Assembly: GCF_015595035.1 (NCBI RefSeq) | Contig: NZ_JADNRN010000002.1 | Span: forward strand, 512,647 to 576,646 | Reading direction: 5' to 3' | Source: Marinibium conchae | Lineage (GTDB): Bacteria > Pseudomonadota > Gammaproteobacteria > Enterobacterales > Alteromonadaceae | DNA: 64,000 nucleotides | Part shown: positions 18,207 through 27,519 of the stretch, piece by piece | Layout: each line of letters starts with the position of its first letter | How positions within the stretch are numbered: position 1 is the first letter of the stretch | The notes under the pieces: generated by a model | The model's database searches: none | Told to the model about the DNA's origin: nothing | Seen by the model: the letters and a program-made list of their open reading frames with translations, nothing else | Translations under genes and position numbers: made by a program

Positions 18207-19484
18207 CTAGTCCGGAGCACTGGCTTGTTTGATTGCCGTAATGGTTTGCACTGATGGGAAACCGTCAGCAATAAGATTATTTTTCGCTTGAAAGTCACGC
18301 AGGGCTGCTCTGGTAGCCGGGCCAATAATGCCATCTATTCCCCCAACATCAATTCCCATGGCGCTCAGTTTTCTTTGCACATCAGCCATCTCTTTCAGCG
18401 TATAGTTTGGCAGCTCTGGCAATGCTTTGCTTAATTCATCGTTACCAAGGATGCGATTTGCTAGCTGCCCAACGGCAATGCCATAAAATTCAGAGTTATT
18501 CCAGCGCAAAATAGTCGAAAAATTGTGATAAACCAAAAATGCGGGCCCTTCATGACCTGCTGGGATGAGCAATTTTGCGGGTATATCGATGTTGCCCAAT
18601 AACTCACCATTGGCTTTGGTGATGCCCAGCTTGCTCCAATAAGATATCGCTTGCTTTTGGGAGTTCAGCATTGCGTAGTCGAAGTTATCAGGCAGCAGAA
18701 CCTCTCTGCCCCAGCGTAAGCCTGGCTTCCAACCCAACTTTGCTAAAAAGTTAGCTGCTGAAGCAAGTGCGTCTTGTTCGCTATCCCATAGGTTAATGCT
18801 ACCATCACCATCGCCATCTATTGCATATTTGACATAGGCGCTTGGCATAAATTGTGTGTGCCCCATTGCACCCGCCCATGAACCGCGCATTTGCGCTTTG
18901 TCGAGTCCTTCCCTATGCATCAGTTTAAGCGCTTGCATTAGCTCTTGAGTAAAATAGGCACTTCTTCTTTGGTCACAGGCTAAGGTTGCCAAGGAATCAA
19001 GTGTCGGCATCGTACCTTTGTAATTACCATAATTTGTTTCTAGCCCCCAAAACGAAACGATGTAGTGCCCGGGAATACCATATTTCTTGGTCAGTTCTTG
19101 TAGAAATTCAGTATGTTTTTCAAGCGCCTCTTTGCCTTTTTCAATGCGCCAATCGTTGACTCTTTTACTGTAATAGTTTGGAAAAGTAGTCACAAACTCA
19201 GGTTGATTCCTGTCGTATTCCAACACTTTAGGGATTTGTTTAAGTTTTGGTATTTGCTCTTCGGCAACGCTCGCATTGACGCCGTTTTGCATGGCGACTT
19301 CGGCAAACTTCTTTTTACACTGCTCGAAATTTTGGGTGGCAGCGCTCAGGCTTGCCGACACTGAAAAAACAGCACACGGCATGATTAATTTGAAGAGCAT
19401 TGTGCGCAGTAATCGAGATTTTGAAGATGATGAGCCTTTGATGGTGATTCTTCCCTTTATCTTACGATGGTAGAGCAAGTTCAA
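18207..19484 (-). CDS. MltB-family membrane-bound/periplasmic lytic murein transglycosylase with PG-binding domain
   Basis: Peptidoglycan lytic transglycosylase that cleaves MurNAc-GlcNAc bonds with 1,6-anhydro formation. A signal sequence (LFKLIMPCAVFSVSASLSA) is followed by an SLT_2 domain. The catalytic Glu lies in SFWGLETNYG, and MGHTQFMPSAY and an EF-hand-like calcium loop DGDGDGSINLWD, as in Slt35/MltB, follow. The last 60 residues are a PG_binding_1 domain (VQRKLSAMGIDVGGIDGIIGP). The frame starts at a TTG (19484) after AAGGG. A later ATG (19400) would give a shorter signal but has no clear ribosome binding site, so the start is uncertain. No lipobox was seen. Confidence 0.92.
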   Translation of the reverse strand: MNLLYHRKIKGRITIKGSSSSKSRLLRTMLFKLIMPCAVFSVSASLSAATQNFEQCKKKFAEVAMQNGVNASVAEEQIPKLKQIPKVLEYDRNQPEFVTTFPNYYSKRVNDWRIEKGKEALEKHTEFLQELTKKYGIPGHYIVSFWGLETNYGNYKGTMPTLDSLATLACDQRRSAYFTQELMQALKLMHREGLDKAQMRGSWAGAMGHTQFMPSAYVKYAIDGDGDGSINLWDSEQDALASAANFLAKLGWKPGLRWGREVLLPDNFDYAMLNSQKQAISYWSKLGITKANGELLGNIDIPAKLLIPAGHEGPAFLVYHNFSTILRWNNSEFYGIAVGQLANRILGNDELSKALPELPNYTLKEMADVQRKLSAMGIDVGGIDGIIGPATRAALRDFQAKNNLIADGFPSVQTITAIKQASAPD

Positions 19485-19804
19485 ACCCTTGCCACATTTA
19501 GCTTGAAAAATTAACGCTGAATAATGATTTATACCGCTTAATATTTCAACAAATACTCCACTAGGACAAGTAAAAAAAGAAAAAGTGCAAAGGAAGTTGA
19601 AATATTGGAACGCGGATACTCAAGGTCATTGTTGCCAGTTGAATAAGACTGGGAGGTTTATTTCGAACTTTTAATGCCAACCATTGCCATAGTTGACTAA
19701 GATTGTACGCTTTTTATTTATAGCGAAAATTTTAGGTGTAAAGTGATAGAGTATTGGGTTGCACAAGAACAATAAGATAATGATTAATATGAGAGCATCT
19801 AATA
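19485..19804. other. Divergent intergenic region between transglycosylase and PBP1b genes
   Basis: About 320 AT-rich bases without an open reading frame I would support. A TTGACT box near 19693 could be a -35 element for the plus-strand PBP1b gene, but no good -10 lies at the right distance. Nothing else was recognised. Confidence 0.4.
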
Positions 19805-22135
19805 GTGAAATTTAAAGAGCTTCCCTTGCTGCCTTTTCGGTGGCTAAAAAGGCATTTTTGGAAAATGTTTATTGTTGGGCTTGCCGCTATTGTTGCCTAT
19901 TTCATCTATGTTGATGCGCAAGTACAGCAGCGCTTTGAAGGTAATAAGTGGCAGGTGCCGGCACAAATATTTGCGCGCCCTCTTGTGTTGCACGAAAAGC
20001 AAGAGATAACGCCCAAAGAGCTCATCGATGAGCTTACACTTTTGGGCTATCGCAAAGTCACTAATGCTACGCATACTGGCGAGTATCATGTGCATGCAAA
20101 TCAACTCAGAGTAAAACGCAGAGCTTTCGATTATCCTGGTGGATATGAGCCAGAGCGCGACATCCGCATCCAGTGGCAAGGTGATCGCATCAGTAGCATT
20201 ATGTTCATGGCAAACGCTCAGACTGGTGGCAGAAATCAGAAAACCCTGATGACAAAACTTGAACCTTGGCTTGTGTCTCGCATGGTTAACGGACTCGATG
20301 AAGATCGCATGTTAGTCGATAGCGACGATATCCCTTACTTATTGCAAAAAGCCTTGGTGATTGTTGAGGATCGTGATTTTTACGAGCATTACGGTATTGC
20401 GCCAACTTCAATAATCAGGGCCTTCTTTGCTAACATCATTGCAGGTAAAACTGTGCAGGGGGGGAGCACGCTTACCCAACAACTGGCTAAAAATTTCTTT
20501 TTAACACGAGAGCGCTCGTATATTAGGAAGGCTAAAGAAGCTGTTATGGCCCTGGTTATTGACTTCCGTTACAGCAAAGAGGAGATCCTCAACGCCTATA
20601 TCAATGAAGTTTTTCTTGGGCAGAATGGATCGGTTGCCGTACATGGCTTTGGTCTAGCAAGTCATTTTTATTTCGACAAGCCACTGCCAGAACTGAGTGT
20701 TCCTGAAATTGCAACCTTGGTTGGCTTGGTTAAAGGTCCCTCGTACTATTCACCAACTAAATATGCTGAGCGTACTTTAGAACGACGAAACTTAGTACTA
20801 CGCTTGTTATTTGAAGCTAATGAGCTAGAGCGTAATGAGTATGAGAGGTACGTAGCTACAAGTTTAAATATCAGTAAAAGCAAAAGCTTAGCTAGTGGTA
20901 AACATCCTGCATTTATGGATAAAGTACGCAACGAACTAAATATGGTGGTAAGTAAAGCATCGGAACGGCTTTCAGGTGTGAAGGTTTATACAACCCTCGA
21001 TATTAATGCGCAGCGAAGAGCAGAAGCAGCTTTGGTCGAGAAAGTAGAGAGCATTTCTAACAGCCGAAATCAACCAAATCTGGATGCCGCGATGGTGGTC
21101 TCTGACGTAAAAAGTGGTGAAATTAGAGCCATTGTTGGTGGCAAAGATACTACTTTTAAGGGCTTTAACAGAGCGCTTCATGCGCAACGCCCAATTGGCT
21201 CGCTGGTCAAACCGGCCGTTTACCTAGCCGCTCTAGAAAACCCAGAAAAGTATAACCTCGCCACCATGCTCGATGATGTGCCAGTAAAAATGCGCAGCAC
21301 AGGCGGTAAAACTTGGGAGCCTTTGAATGCAGATAAAGAGTTTAGGGGGAAGGTAGCGCTTATAGAGGCTCTCACGAAGTCGTATAATGTGCCAAGTGTT
21401 AAACTAGGCATGGCTGTTGGTTTAGGGCAGGTCGCATACACTATCAATCGTTTGGGCATAGAAAAAGATATTGAAGAAGTTCCTGCACTCACTTTAGGCG
21501 CTATCGACTTATCGCCTTTGCAAGTGAATCAAATGTACCAAACACTGGCGAACAATGGCGTATTGAGTCATTTGCATACTCTCACCGCGGTTAGCTCCAG
21601 TGACAACGAGTTGATTTATATTCGTGATGTGGAAAACGAGGAAAGAGTCGATGAATCAGCGACTTACCTAATCAATTATGCCCTACATAAAGTTACCCTA
21701 GAGGGTACAGCTAAGGCTATTCGCCAACGCTTTCCAACAATAAATATGGCAGGTAAAACCGGCACTACGAATGACTATCGAGACAGTTGGTTTGCGGGTT
21801 TCGATCGTAATTTAGTTACCAGTATTTGGATGGGAGCGGATGATAATCAACCTATCAACTTGTCGGGTGCAAGCGGCGCAATGCAGGTGTTCATTGCCTT
21901 TCAAGACAAGCAAGCGCCTAAGAACTTAGCTCGCCGCTTCCCGAGCACATTAGGTATAGCCCATTTTGATGCAAGTACAGGGGCTTTATCTGCACCGGGA
22001 TGCGGGGATATTCTAAGTGTACCGGCCATTCTCAGCGCACTTGAATCAAGTTCTCAACCATGTAATGGTGAATCTGCACCAGCGAAGAAAAAGACGAAGA
22101 AAAAGAGTCTTTGGCAGCGCTTATTTGGTGACTAA
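19805..22135 (+). CDS. mrcB: Bifunctional penicillin-binding protein 1B
   Basis: Class A penicillin-binding protein that polymerises lipid II and cross-links peptidoglycan. It has a short cytoplasmic N-terminus, a membrane helix (about 19-37), a UB2H-like region (about 40-140), a GT51 domain with EDRDFYEHYG (catalytic Glu near 185) and QGGSTLTQQLAKN, and a transpeptidase domain with active-site SLVK (near 464) and GKTGTTNDYRDSWF (near 650). A lysine-rich C-terminal tail follows. The length of 776 residues is normal for PBP1b. The start is GTG. No lpoB is seen nearby. Confidence 0.95.
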   Translation: MKFKELPLLPFRWLKRHFWKMFIVGLAAIVAYFIYVDAQVQQRFEGNKWQVPAQIFARPLVLHEKQEITPKELIDELTLLGYRKVTNATHTGEYHVHANQLRVKRRAFDYPGGYEPERDIRIQWQGDRISSIMFMANAQTGGRNQKTLMTKLEPWLVSRMVNGLDEDRMLVDSDDIPYLLQKALVIVEDRDFYEHYGIAPTSIIRAFFANIIAGKTVQGGSTLTQQLAKNFFLTRERSYIRKAKEAVMALVIDFRYSKEEILNAYINEVFLGQNGSVAVHGFGLASHFYFDKPLPELSVPEIATLVGLVKGPSYYSPTKYAERTLERRNLVLRLLFEANELERNEYERYVATSLNISKSKSLASGKHPAFMDKVRNELNMVVSKASERLSGVKVYTTLDINAQRRAEAALVEKVESISNSRNQPNLDAAMVVSDVKSGEIRAIVGGKDTTFKGFNRALHAQRPIGSLVKPAVYLAALENPEKYNLATMLDDVPVKMRSTGGKTWEPLNADKEFRGKVALIEALTKSYNVPSVKLGMAVGLGQVAYTINRLGIEKDIEEVPALTLGAIDLSPLQVNQMYQTLANNGVLSHLHTLTAVSSSDNELIYIRDVENEERVDESATYLINYALHKVTLEGTAKAIRQRFPTINMAGKTGTTNDYRDSWFAGFDRNLVTSIWMGADDNQPINLSGASGAMQVFIAFQDKQAPKNLARRFPSTLGIAHFDASTGALSAPGCGDILSVPAILSALESSSQPCNGESAPAKKKTKKKSLWQRLFGD

Positions 22136-22174
22136 AAAAGACGATGCTCCGTATTAGGGCGAATTTTACCTATC

Positions 22175-22189
22175 GCACCAAATTGGTGC
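22175..22189. promoter_or_regulatory. NtrC-binding palindrome upstream of glnK
   Basis: GCACCAAATTGGTGC fits the NtrC site pattern GCACC-N5-GGTGC, as in the E. coli glnA enhancer. It is embedded in a perfect inverted repeat with 10-base arms (ATCGCACCAA and its complement around one central base). It lies about 75 bases upstream of the sigma-54 promoter, a normal enhancer distance. Confidence 0.82.
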
Positions 22190-22253
22190 GATATTCCACA
22201 TTGTTTTTCTCTCCTCAATTCCTAAGTATAAGAAATATATAATTAATATTAAT

Positions 22254-22269
22254 TGGCACTGCTTTTGAA
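22254..22269 (+). promoter_or_regulatory. Sigma-54-like promoter of glnK-amtB
   Basis: TGGCACTGCTTTTGAAT has a perfect -24 element and TTGA instead of TTGC at -12, with correct spacing. Together with the NtrC palindrome upstream and the glnK-amtB genes downstream this is a convincing nitrogen-regulated promoter. The predicted start is about 40 bases before the glnK ATG. Confidence 0.75.
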
Positions 22270-22303
22270 TAGCGAATACATACACTCATATTTTTTTGAT
22301 TAA

Positions 22304-22657
<354 letters not shown>

Positions 22658-22684
22658 GCTGCGCAGTTTTATTGGAGAAAAAAA

Positions 22685-23998
22685 ATGGAAATCACTTTTG
22701 AACTCGGGTATGCATTAGATACCTTTTACTTCTTAATTTGCGGTGCCCTCGTTATGTGGATGGCAGCAGGTTTTACTATGTTAGAAGCGGGCCTAGTGCG
22801 CGCTAAAAACACAACAGAAATTTTGACTAAGAACGTTTCGCTTTATGCAATCAGCTGCATCATGTACATGATCTGTGGTTATAGCATCATGTATGGCGGT
22901 GATGATTTCAGTTTCTTTTTGAGCGGAATTACAGGTGACGGCGTTGAAGGTGCTAAAGAGCCTGCTTCATATGCGCCTTCAGCTGACTTTTTCTTCCAAG
23001 TGGTGTTCGTAGCAACTGCAATGTCAATTGTATCTGGTGCGGTAGCCGAGCGTATGAAGCTATGGGCCTTCCTTGCTTTTGCAGTCGTGTTAACCGCTTT
23101 CATTTATCCTATGTCTGGTTCATGGACGTGGGGTAGTGCAGACGTATTTGGTATGTTTAATCTAGGTGCACCAGTTCCTGAAAATGCCGCAGCTGATTGG
23201 ATGCCAGCCTTCCGTTTTTCTGACTTTGCAGGTTCAGGTATTGTTCATATGGCTGGTGCTGCTGCTGCGCTTGCTGGTGTATTGATACTTGGTGCACGTA
23301 AAGGCAAATACTCGAAAGACGGTAAAGCAAACGCAATCCCAGGTGCAAACTTACCCCTTGCTACTTTAGGTACATTCATCTTATGGATGGGTTGGTTTGG
23401 TTTCAACGGTGGTTCTGTACTTGCAACTGCTAACGTAGAAAATGCTAACGCTGTCGCAGTAGTGTTTATGAATACAAACATGGCCGCTGCAGGTGGTTTA
23501 GTTGCAGCACTATTGCTTGCTCGAATTTTGTTTGGTAAAGCTGACCTCACGATGGCGCTAAACGGTGCTTTGGCGGGTCTAGTTGCAATTACGGCCGAGC
23601 CGTCAACTCCTACAGCACTTCAAGCAACGCTTTTCGGTGCTTTAGGTGGCGTGCTAGTTGTCGGTAGTATTTTAGCTCTTGATAAACTTAAGATAGATGA
23701 TCCAGTAGGTGCTATCTCAGTTCACGGTGTGGTTGGTTTCCTAGGTCTTATGCTAGTGCCAATTACCAATCCGTTAACTGTGGATGTTGTAGCAGGTGAA
23801 ACCAGCGGAGCGACATTCCTAGGTCAACTAGTGGGTGCCTTAACCATATTCGTATGGGTATTCGTGACTAGTTTGGTTGTTTGGTTAGCGTTGAAAGCTA
23901 TCATGGGCATTCGAGTTAGCGAAGAAGAAGAGTATGAAGGTGTTGATATCAGTGAATGTGGCTTAGAAGCTTACCCTGATTTCACTAACGGTAGATAA
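22685..23998 (+). CDS. amtB: Ammonium transporter AmtB
   Basis: Inner-membrane ammonium channel of 437 residues with about 11-12 hydrophobic segments. The twin pore histidines are visible in GSGIVHMAGAAAAL and GAISVHGVVGFLG. The Amt signature region DFAGSGIVHM is typical. The cytosolic C-terminus (about 40 residues) is where GlnK docks. The ORF ends just before a strong terminator, closing the glnK-amtB operon. Confidence 0.97.
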   Translation: MEITFELGYALDTFYFLICGALVMWMAAGFTMLEAGLVRAKNTTEILTKNVSLYAISCIMYMICGYSIMYGGDDFSFFLSGITGDGVEGAKEPASYAPSADFFFQVVFVATAMSIVSGAVAERMKLWAFLAFAVVLTAFIYPMSGSWTWGSADVFGMFNLGAPVPENAAADWMPAFRFSDFAGSGIVHMAGAAAALAGVLILGARKGKYSKDGKANAIPGANLPLATLGTFILWMGWFGFNGGSVLATANVENANAVAVVFMNTNMAAAGGLVAALLLARILFGKADLTMALNGALAGLVAITAEPSTPTALQATLFGALGGVLVVGSILALDKLKIDDPVGAISVHGVVGFLGLMLVPITNPLTVDVVAGETSGATFLGQLVGALTIFVWVFVTSLVVWLALKAIMGIRVSEEEEYEGVDISECGLEAYPDFTNGR

Positions 23999-24028
23999 TG
24001 ACTCTTAGTTAACACCATAGTGTAATCT

Positions 24029-24062
24029 AACCCCGAGAGCGAATAGCTCTCGGGGTTTTTTG
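24029..24062 (+). terminator. Rho-independent terminator of glnK-amtB
   Basis: A 10-base perfect stem CCCCGAGAGC/GCTCTCGGGG with loop GAATA is followed by six T residues, about 30 bases after the amtB stop codon. Confidence 0.95.
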
Positions 24063-24065
24063 TTT

Positions 24066-24331
24066 GTATTCCTGCCTAACTTTTCTCTACCTAATCTCAG
24101 CATTTACCGAAAATCATAATATAAATTCATAAAGAAAAAGCGGTTGCATCGTCATCGACACTGTACTATTTTTGCGCAGTTGAGATTAACAAGTGATTAA
24201 CAGAAGTGTCGCATTTTTGCAACAATTAATATCCCGCCAGCGTTGTTTGCTGACTTCATATATTTTTAAGTAAACACTCAAAACTTATCTGAACACACAC
24301 TAATCCTTTAATATTAAAGTAGGAGACTGTG
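24066..24331. other. Upstream region of the polysaccharidase cluster
   Basis: This AT-rich stretch between the amtB terminator and the lyase gene has no supported gene. It ends with the ribosome binding site AGGAG (24321-24325) that selects the ATG at 24332. No clear promoter or operator was recognised, so the cluster's regulation is not evident from sequence. Confidence 0.4.
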
Positions 24332-25573
24332 ATGAAACACAACTTTCAGCACAAAATGAAAACGTTTACATGTAGCGTCAATAAAATAGTCTTAGGCCTT
24401 GGCTTAGCATCACTTTGCACAGTGTTGCAAGCCCAAGAAGTATACACAAACGGCTTCGAAGGCATTGAAACGGGGTTGGCAAACGACAGCGTCATCAAAG
24501 GCGATTGGTCATCTCGATATGCGAAAGGCCCTGACGAGGGTCGGGTAACGATTACTAACAGCGGGGTATCAGGGAAGGCGGCGAGAATACTTTATCCTGC
24601 CGGCGGAAATCAGTCCTCTCGAAGTGGAGCAACATGGGAAACTGACATTCAAGTATCTGCAGATGAACTGTATATGGCTTATTGGGTGAAGTTTGACGCC
24701 GATTTTCAATTTGTAAAAGGCGGGAAACTACCTGGTTTGGCTGGGTCAACCTCGTTTCCCTATGGTGATAATGACTTTACCACTCGCCTAATGTGGCGCG
24801 AAGAAGGAAAATTAGAATTCTATTTGCACGGTTTTAAGCTAAACAATGAAGAAGGCTCAGAACCCTACAGAGTTTTCTGGGATGACTTTGGTGAGCATGC
24901 TCGAGTAATACCAGGCCAATGGCATCATATCGAAATTAGACAACGTCTCAATACACCGGGTATGCGAAATGGTCGCCTTCAAGGCTGGTTAGATGGTGTC
25001 TTAATGATAGATGACAGCAGCAACTCTGGTGTGCGAGATGGTGGCCAATCGAGTACGAAAATCAACCAGCTCTATTTTTCGACCTTTTTTGGAGGCTCGA
25101 GCGCGCCCGCGTCTCAGTGGCAGCCCACACAGGATGTATACGCAACTTTTGACGACTTTATTGTGTCTACACAGCGTATTGGTATGGGAGGAAGTATTCC
25201 TGATCCTAGCCCAGACCCTGATCCGATCCCCGATCCAATCCCTGACCCAGATCCCATAGATGAAACTCCTGACGAGGGGGCTAATGGTACCTGTGTGCCT
25301 GTTGATGTTGTTAATTCGAAAATAGAAATCAATCTAGGCTCTGCTAACTGCATCGAGTTTTCTCGCGACTTATCAGAGCGACGTCTAGCGGTTTGGGATA
25401 GCGATCTTGCAAATGCTTGTGATTTTAGAGGTAGCCTAAGTGCGGCTAATGGCAGCGGTGCATTAGTTGTTCCTGACAACTATGAAGCGACACAAAGTGT
25501 ATCGGGCCGCTTATTCAACGTAGTCAATGCAAGCGGAAATTCATGTCGATTGATGAAAATTAGAGCGTGGTAG
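24332..25573 (+). CDS. Secreted polysaccharide lyase, PL14-like, with shared C-terminal four-Cys domain
   Basis: This 413-residue exported protein has a signal peptide ending near VLQAQE and a catalytic domain of about 250 residues. That domain resembles family PL14 lyases (alginate/glucuronan lyase type): WVKFDADFQFVKGGKLPGL, a GQWHHIEIRQRLN strand and the end block FSTFFGGSSAPASQW...YATFDDFIVS. An Asp-Pro-rich linker (about 288-307) connects it to a four-cysteine C-terminal domain starting near Cys321, also present in the next two genes. The start is ATG 24332 behind AGGAG, not the GTG one codon earlier. The substrate is likely an acidic polysaccharide, but this is family inference. The two enzymes downstream suggest plant or algal cell-wall degradation. 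Confidence 0.83.
   Translation: MKHNFQHKMKTFTCSVNKIVLGLGLASLCTVLQAQEVYTNGFEGIETGLANDSVIKGDWSSRYAKGPDEGRVTITNSGVSGKAARILYPAGGNQSSRSGATWETDIQVSADELYMAYWVKFDADFQFVKGGKLPGLAGSTSFPYGDNDFTTRLMWREEGKLEFYLHGFKLNNEEGSEPYRVFWDDFGEHARVIPGQWHHIEIRQRLNTPGMRNGRLQGWLDGVLMIDDSSNSGVRDGGQSSTKINQLYFSTFFGGSSAPASQWQPTQDVYATFDDFIVSTQRIGMGGSIPDPSPDPDPIPDPIPDPDPIDETPDEGANGTCVPVDVVNSKIEINLGSANCIEFSRDLSERRLAVWDSDLANACDFRGSLSAANGSGALVVPDNYEATQSVSGRLFNVVNASGNSCRLMKIRAW
25292..25570 (+). other. Shared C-terminal four-Cys domain, copy 1 (PL14-like lyase)
   Basis: The last 93 residues contain Cys at the start, SANC, ANACDFRGS and SCRLMKIR. The pattern SAxC, then WDSD-x4-C-D-F-RGS-x2-x2-NGSG, then C-x3-K-x-R recurs in the next two proteins. 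The linker before it is Asp/Pro-rich. Confidence 0.8.
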
Positions 25574-25661
25574 TGAGTGTCACACAACACAAATATATGC
25601 GAACGCAGTGGGGAAAAGTTTCGCGAAAGACATTAGCTCCAAACTATAAATGGAAAATATT

Positions 25662-27308
25662 ATGAAAAATTTATTTAAAAAAACTAGCACACTTGCAGGA
25701 CTCATCCTTGCCAGTGCATTGACCATAACGCCAGCTGCTGCTGTCGATCCAATCACGGTGAATGGCTCGAAAGTACTGATTGGTGGAGAAGAGAAAGGAC
25801 TGGCTGGAAATAGTTACTTCTGGACTAACAACACATGGGGTGGTGCGCCATTTTATAATCAAGATACGGTTCGTTGGTTAAAGCAGGATTGGAACTCGAG
25901 AATTGTTCGAGCTGCTATGGGCGTCGACGAAGGCAATGGTAATTATCTTGATTCCCGCACTGCCAATGTGAATAGAGTAAAAGCCCTAGTCGATGCTGCA
26001 ATTGCAGAAGATCTTTACGTAATTATCGACTGGCACTCTCATCACGCCGAGGACTATGAAAGTGAAGCCATCGAATTCTTCGAAGAGATGGCGCAAACCT
26101 ATGGTACATACGATAATGTGATTTATGAGATTTATAATGAGCCCCTGCAAGACACAGATTGGAGTTCAACGATAAAGCCTTACTCCGAGGCTGTGATTGC
26201 TAAAATTCGCGCTATTGACCCTGACAATCTCATTATTGTTGGTACACAAACTTGGAGCCAGGAAGTCGAAAAAGCAGCCGACGACCCTATTCTTGGTTAC
26301 GACAACATTGCTTACACGCTGCATTTTTACGCAGGCACGCATACCCAATGGTTGCGTGACAGAGCTGAGCGTGCAATGAATAAGGGAATTGCCTTAGTGG
26401 TGACAGAGTGGGGTACAACTAACTACAGCGGTAACGGACCGATTTACTTAGAAGAAAGCCAGCGCTGGGTTGATTGGATGCAGGACAATAACATCACTCA
26501 CTTGAATTGGTCGGTGAACGACAAGAATGAAAGTGCATCTATCGTTAAGAATGGCGCATCGACAACAGGAAATTGGTCAAATGCTGACTTAACTGACTCC
26601 GGCAGATGGGTTCGTAACATGATCCGTCAGTTTAACGGGCCTAATGACGGCGGCGGAAGTGCCGAGCCAAGTAACAATCCACCGACGGTGGATTTAGTGA
26701 TACCAACTAGCAATCGCACTGTAGAAGAAGGCTATTCTTTAGTTGTCGAAGTAGATCCTAAAGATAGCGATGGCAGCATCGACTTTGTAAAGTTGTACAT
26801 AAATGGTGCTTTTGTAAGGGTTGAAAATTATCGCCCTTACGAATGGGGACATGCTGGCTCACCTAACCCTTCTGAACTAAATAACCTGCCTGTAGGCAAC
26901 CATACCATTCGAATTGAAGCGACTGATAACGATGGTAGCACAGGTAGCAATAGTTTTAATTTGACTGTTGTTGAAGCTGATAATGGATCTGGCGGCTCAA
27001 CCGGCGGCGGCACTGGCGGAGATGGCAATAACGACTGTCAAACTTACAATGGTAAGGCAAGAGTTGAGCTAGATTTAACCAGCGCGAGCTGCGTGCGTTT
27101 CAGCGGAGGCCTCACGGGTAAAACGCTACAACTTTGGGACAGTGATACGAATAACTCATGTGATTTCAGAGGAAGCATCAGCTCAACAAATGGCAGCGGC
27201 AGTGCAAGTATAAGCTCTAACGATAAAAAAGTGACGGGCTTTACTGGTGATACCATACAATTTACCAGCAATAATAATTGCCGTTTTATAAAAGTACGTA
27301 GGTACTAA
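25662..27308 (+). CDS. Secreted GH5 endoglucanase (cellulase) with Ig-like and shared C-terminal domains
   Basis: Family GH5 (GH5_2-like) endo-beta-1,4-glucanase. A signal peptide ends near TPAAAV and a catalytic TIM barrel spans about residues 24-320. The acid/base Glu lies in IYEIYNEPL (near 163) and the nucleophile Glu in VVTEWGTTNY (near 249). VIIDWHSHH also fits the family. An Ig-like domain (about 333-436, with DSDGSIDFVKLYING), a Gly/Ser linker and the four-Cys domain from about Cys459 follow. The frame is open from ATG 25650, but ATG 25662 has GGAAA at good spacing and begins a typical signal peptide, so I prefer it. It lies 88 bases after the lyase gene and is probably co-transcribed. 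Confidence 0.94.
   Translation: MKNLFKKTSTLAGLILASALTITPAAAVDPITVNGSKVLIGGEEKGLAGNSYFWTNNTWGGAPFYNQDTVRWLKQDWNSRIVRAAMGVDEGNGNYLDSRTANVNRVKALVDAAIAEDLYVIIDWHSHHAEDYESEAIEFFEEMAQTYGTYDNVIYEIYNEPLQDTDWSSTIKPYSEAVIAKIRAIDPDNLIIVGTQTWSQEVEKAADDPILGYDNIAYTLHFYAGTHTQWLRDRAERAMNKGIALVVTEWGTTNYSGNGPIYLEESQRWVDWMQDNNITHLNWSVNDKNESASIVKNGASTTGNWSNADLTDSGRWVRNMIRQFNGPNDGGGSAEPSNNPPTVDLVIPTSNRTVEEGYSLVVEVDPKDSDGSIDFVKLYINGAFVRVENYRPYEWGHAGSPNPSELNNLPVGNHTIRIEATDNDGSTGSNSFNLTVVEADNGSGGSTGGGTGGDGNNDCQTYNGKARVELDLTSASCVRFSGGLTGKTLQLWDSDTNNSCDFRGSISSTNGSGSASISSNDKKVTGFTGDTIQFTSNNNCRFIKVRRY
27036..27305 (+). other. Shared C-terminal four-Cys domain, copy 2 (GH5)
   Basis: The last 90 residues match copy 1: SASCVRFSGGL, LWDSDTNNSCDFRGS, NGSG and NNCRFIKVR. 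The four cysteines are in the same order and similar spacing. It follows a Gly/Ser/Thr linker instead of the Asp/Pro linker of copy 1, which suggests a mobile module. Confidence 0.82.
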
Positions 27309-27519
27309 AAACTCTTGGTGGGCCCTCTCGTCAGCGGGTCCACTACTTCATGCTTACTTATCCGTTTATAACTGTTTATTGGTAAGGCCGCTATATAGTA
27401 TAGCCAAAATAACACTTTTCGTAATTAAATCTCATAATTGATTAAAAATCATACAGGAGTATGGTTGTCAAACCTATTTTTATAAACGGTTTACAAATAA
27501 TTTACATTTGGAGAGGATT

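Noticed and set aside
18188-18208. Hairpin AGAAGCAC/GTGCTTCT at the transglycosylase stop codon
   Set aside because: It has no T-run in the direction of transcription, so I do not call a terminator.
25200-25260. Asp/Pro repeat in the lyase gene considered as a low-complexity expansion or frameshift
   Set aside because: The frame continues cleanly into the shared C-terminal domain, so it is an ordinary linker.
27508-27519. TTG upstream start for the beta-helix gene
   Set aside because: GGAGAGG lies between this TTG and ATG 27520, so the ATG is the real start.
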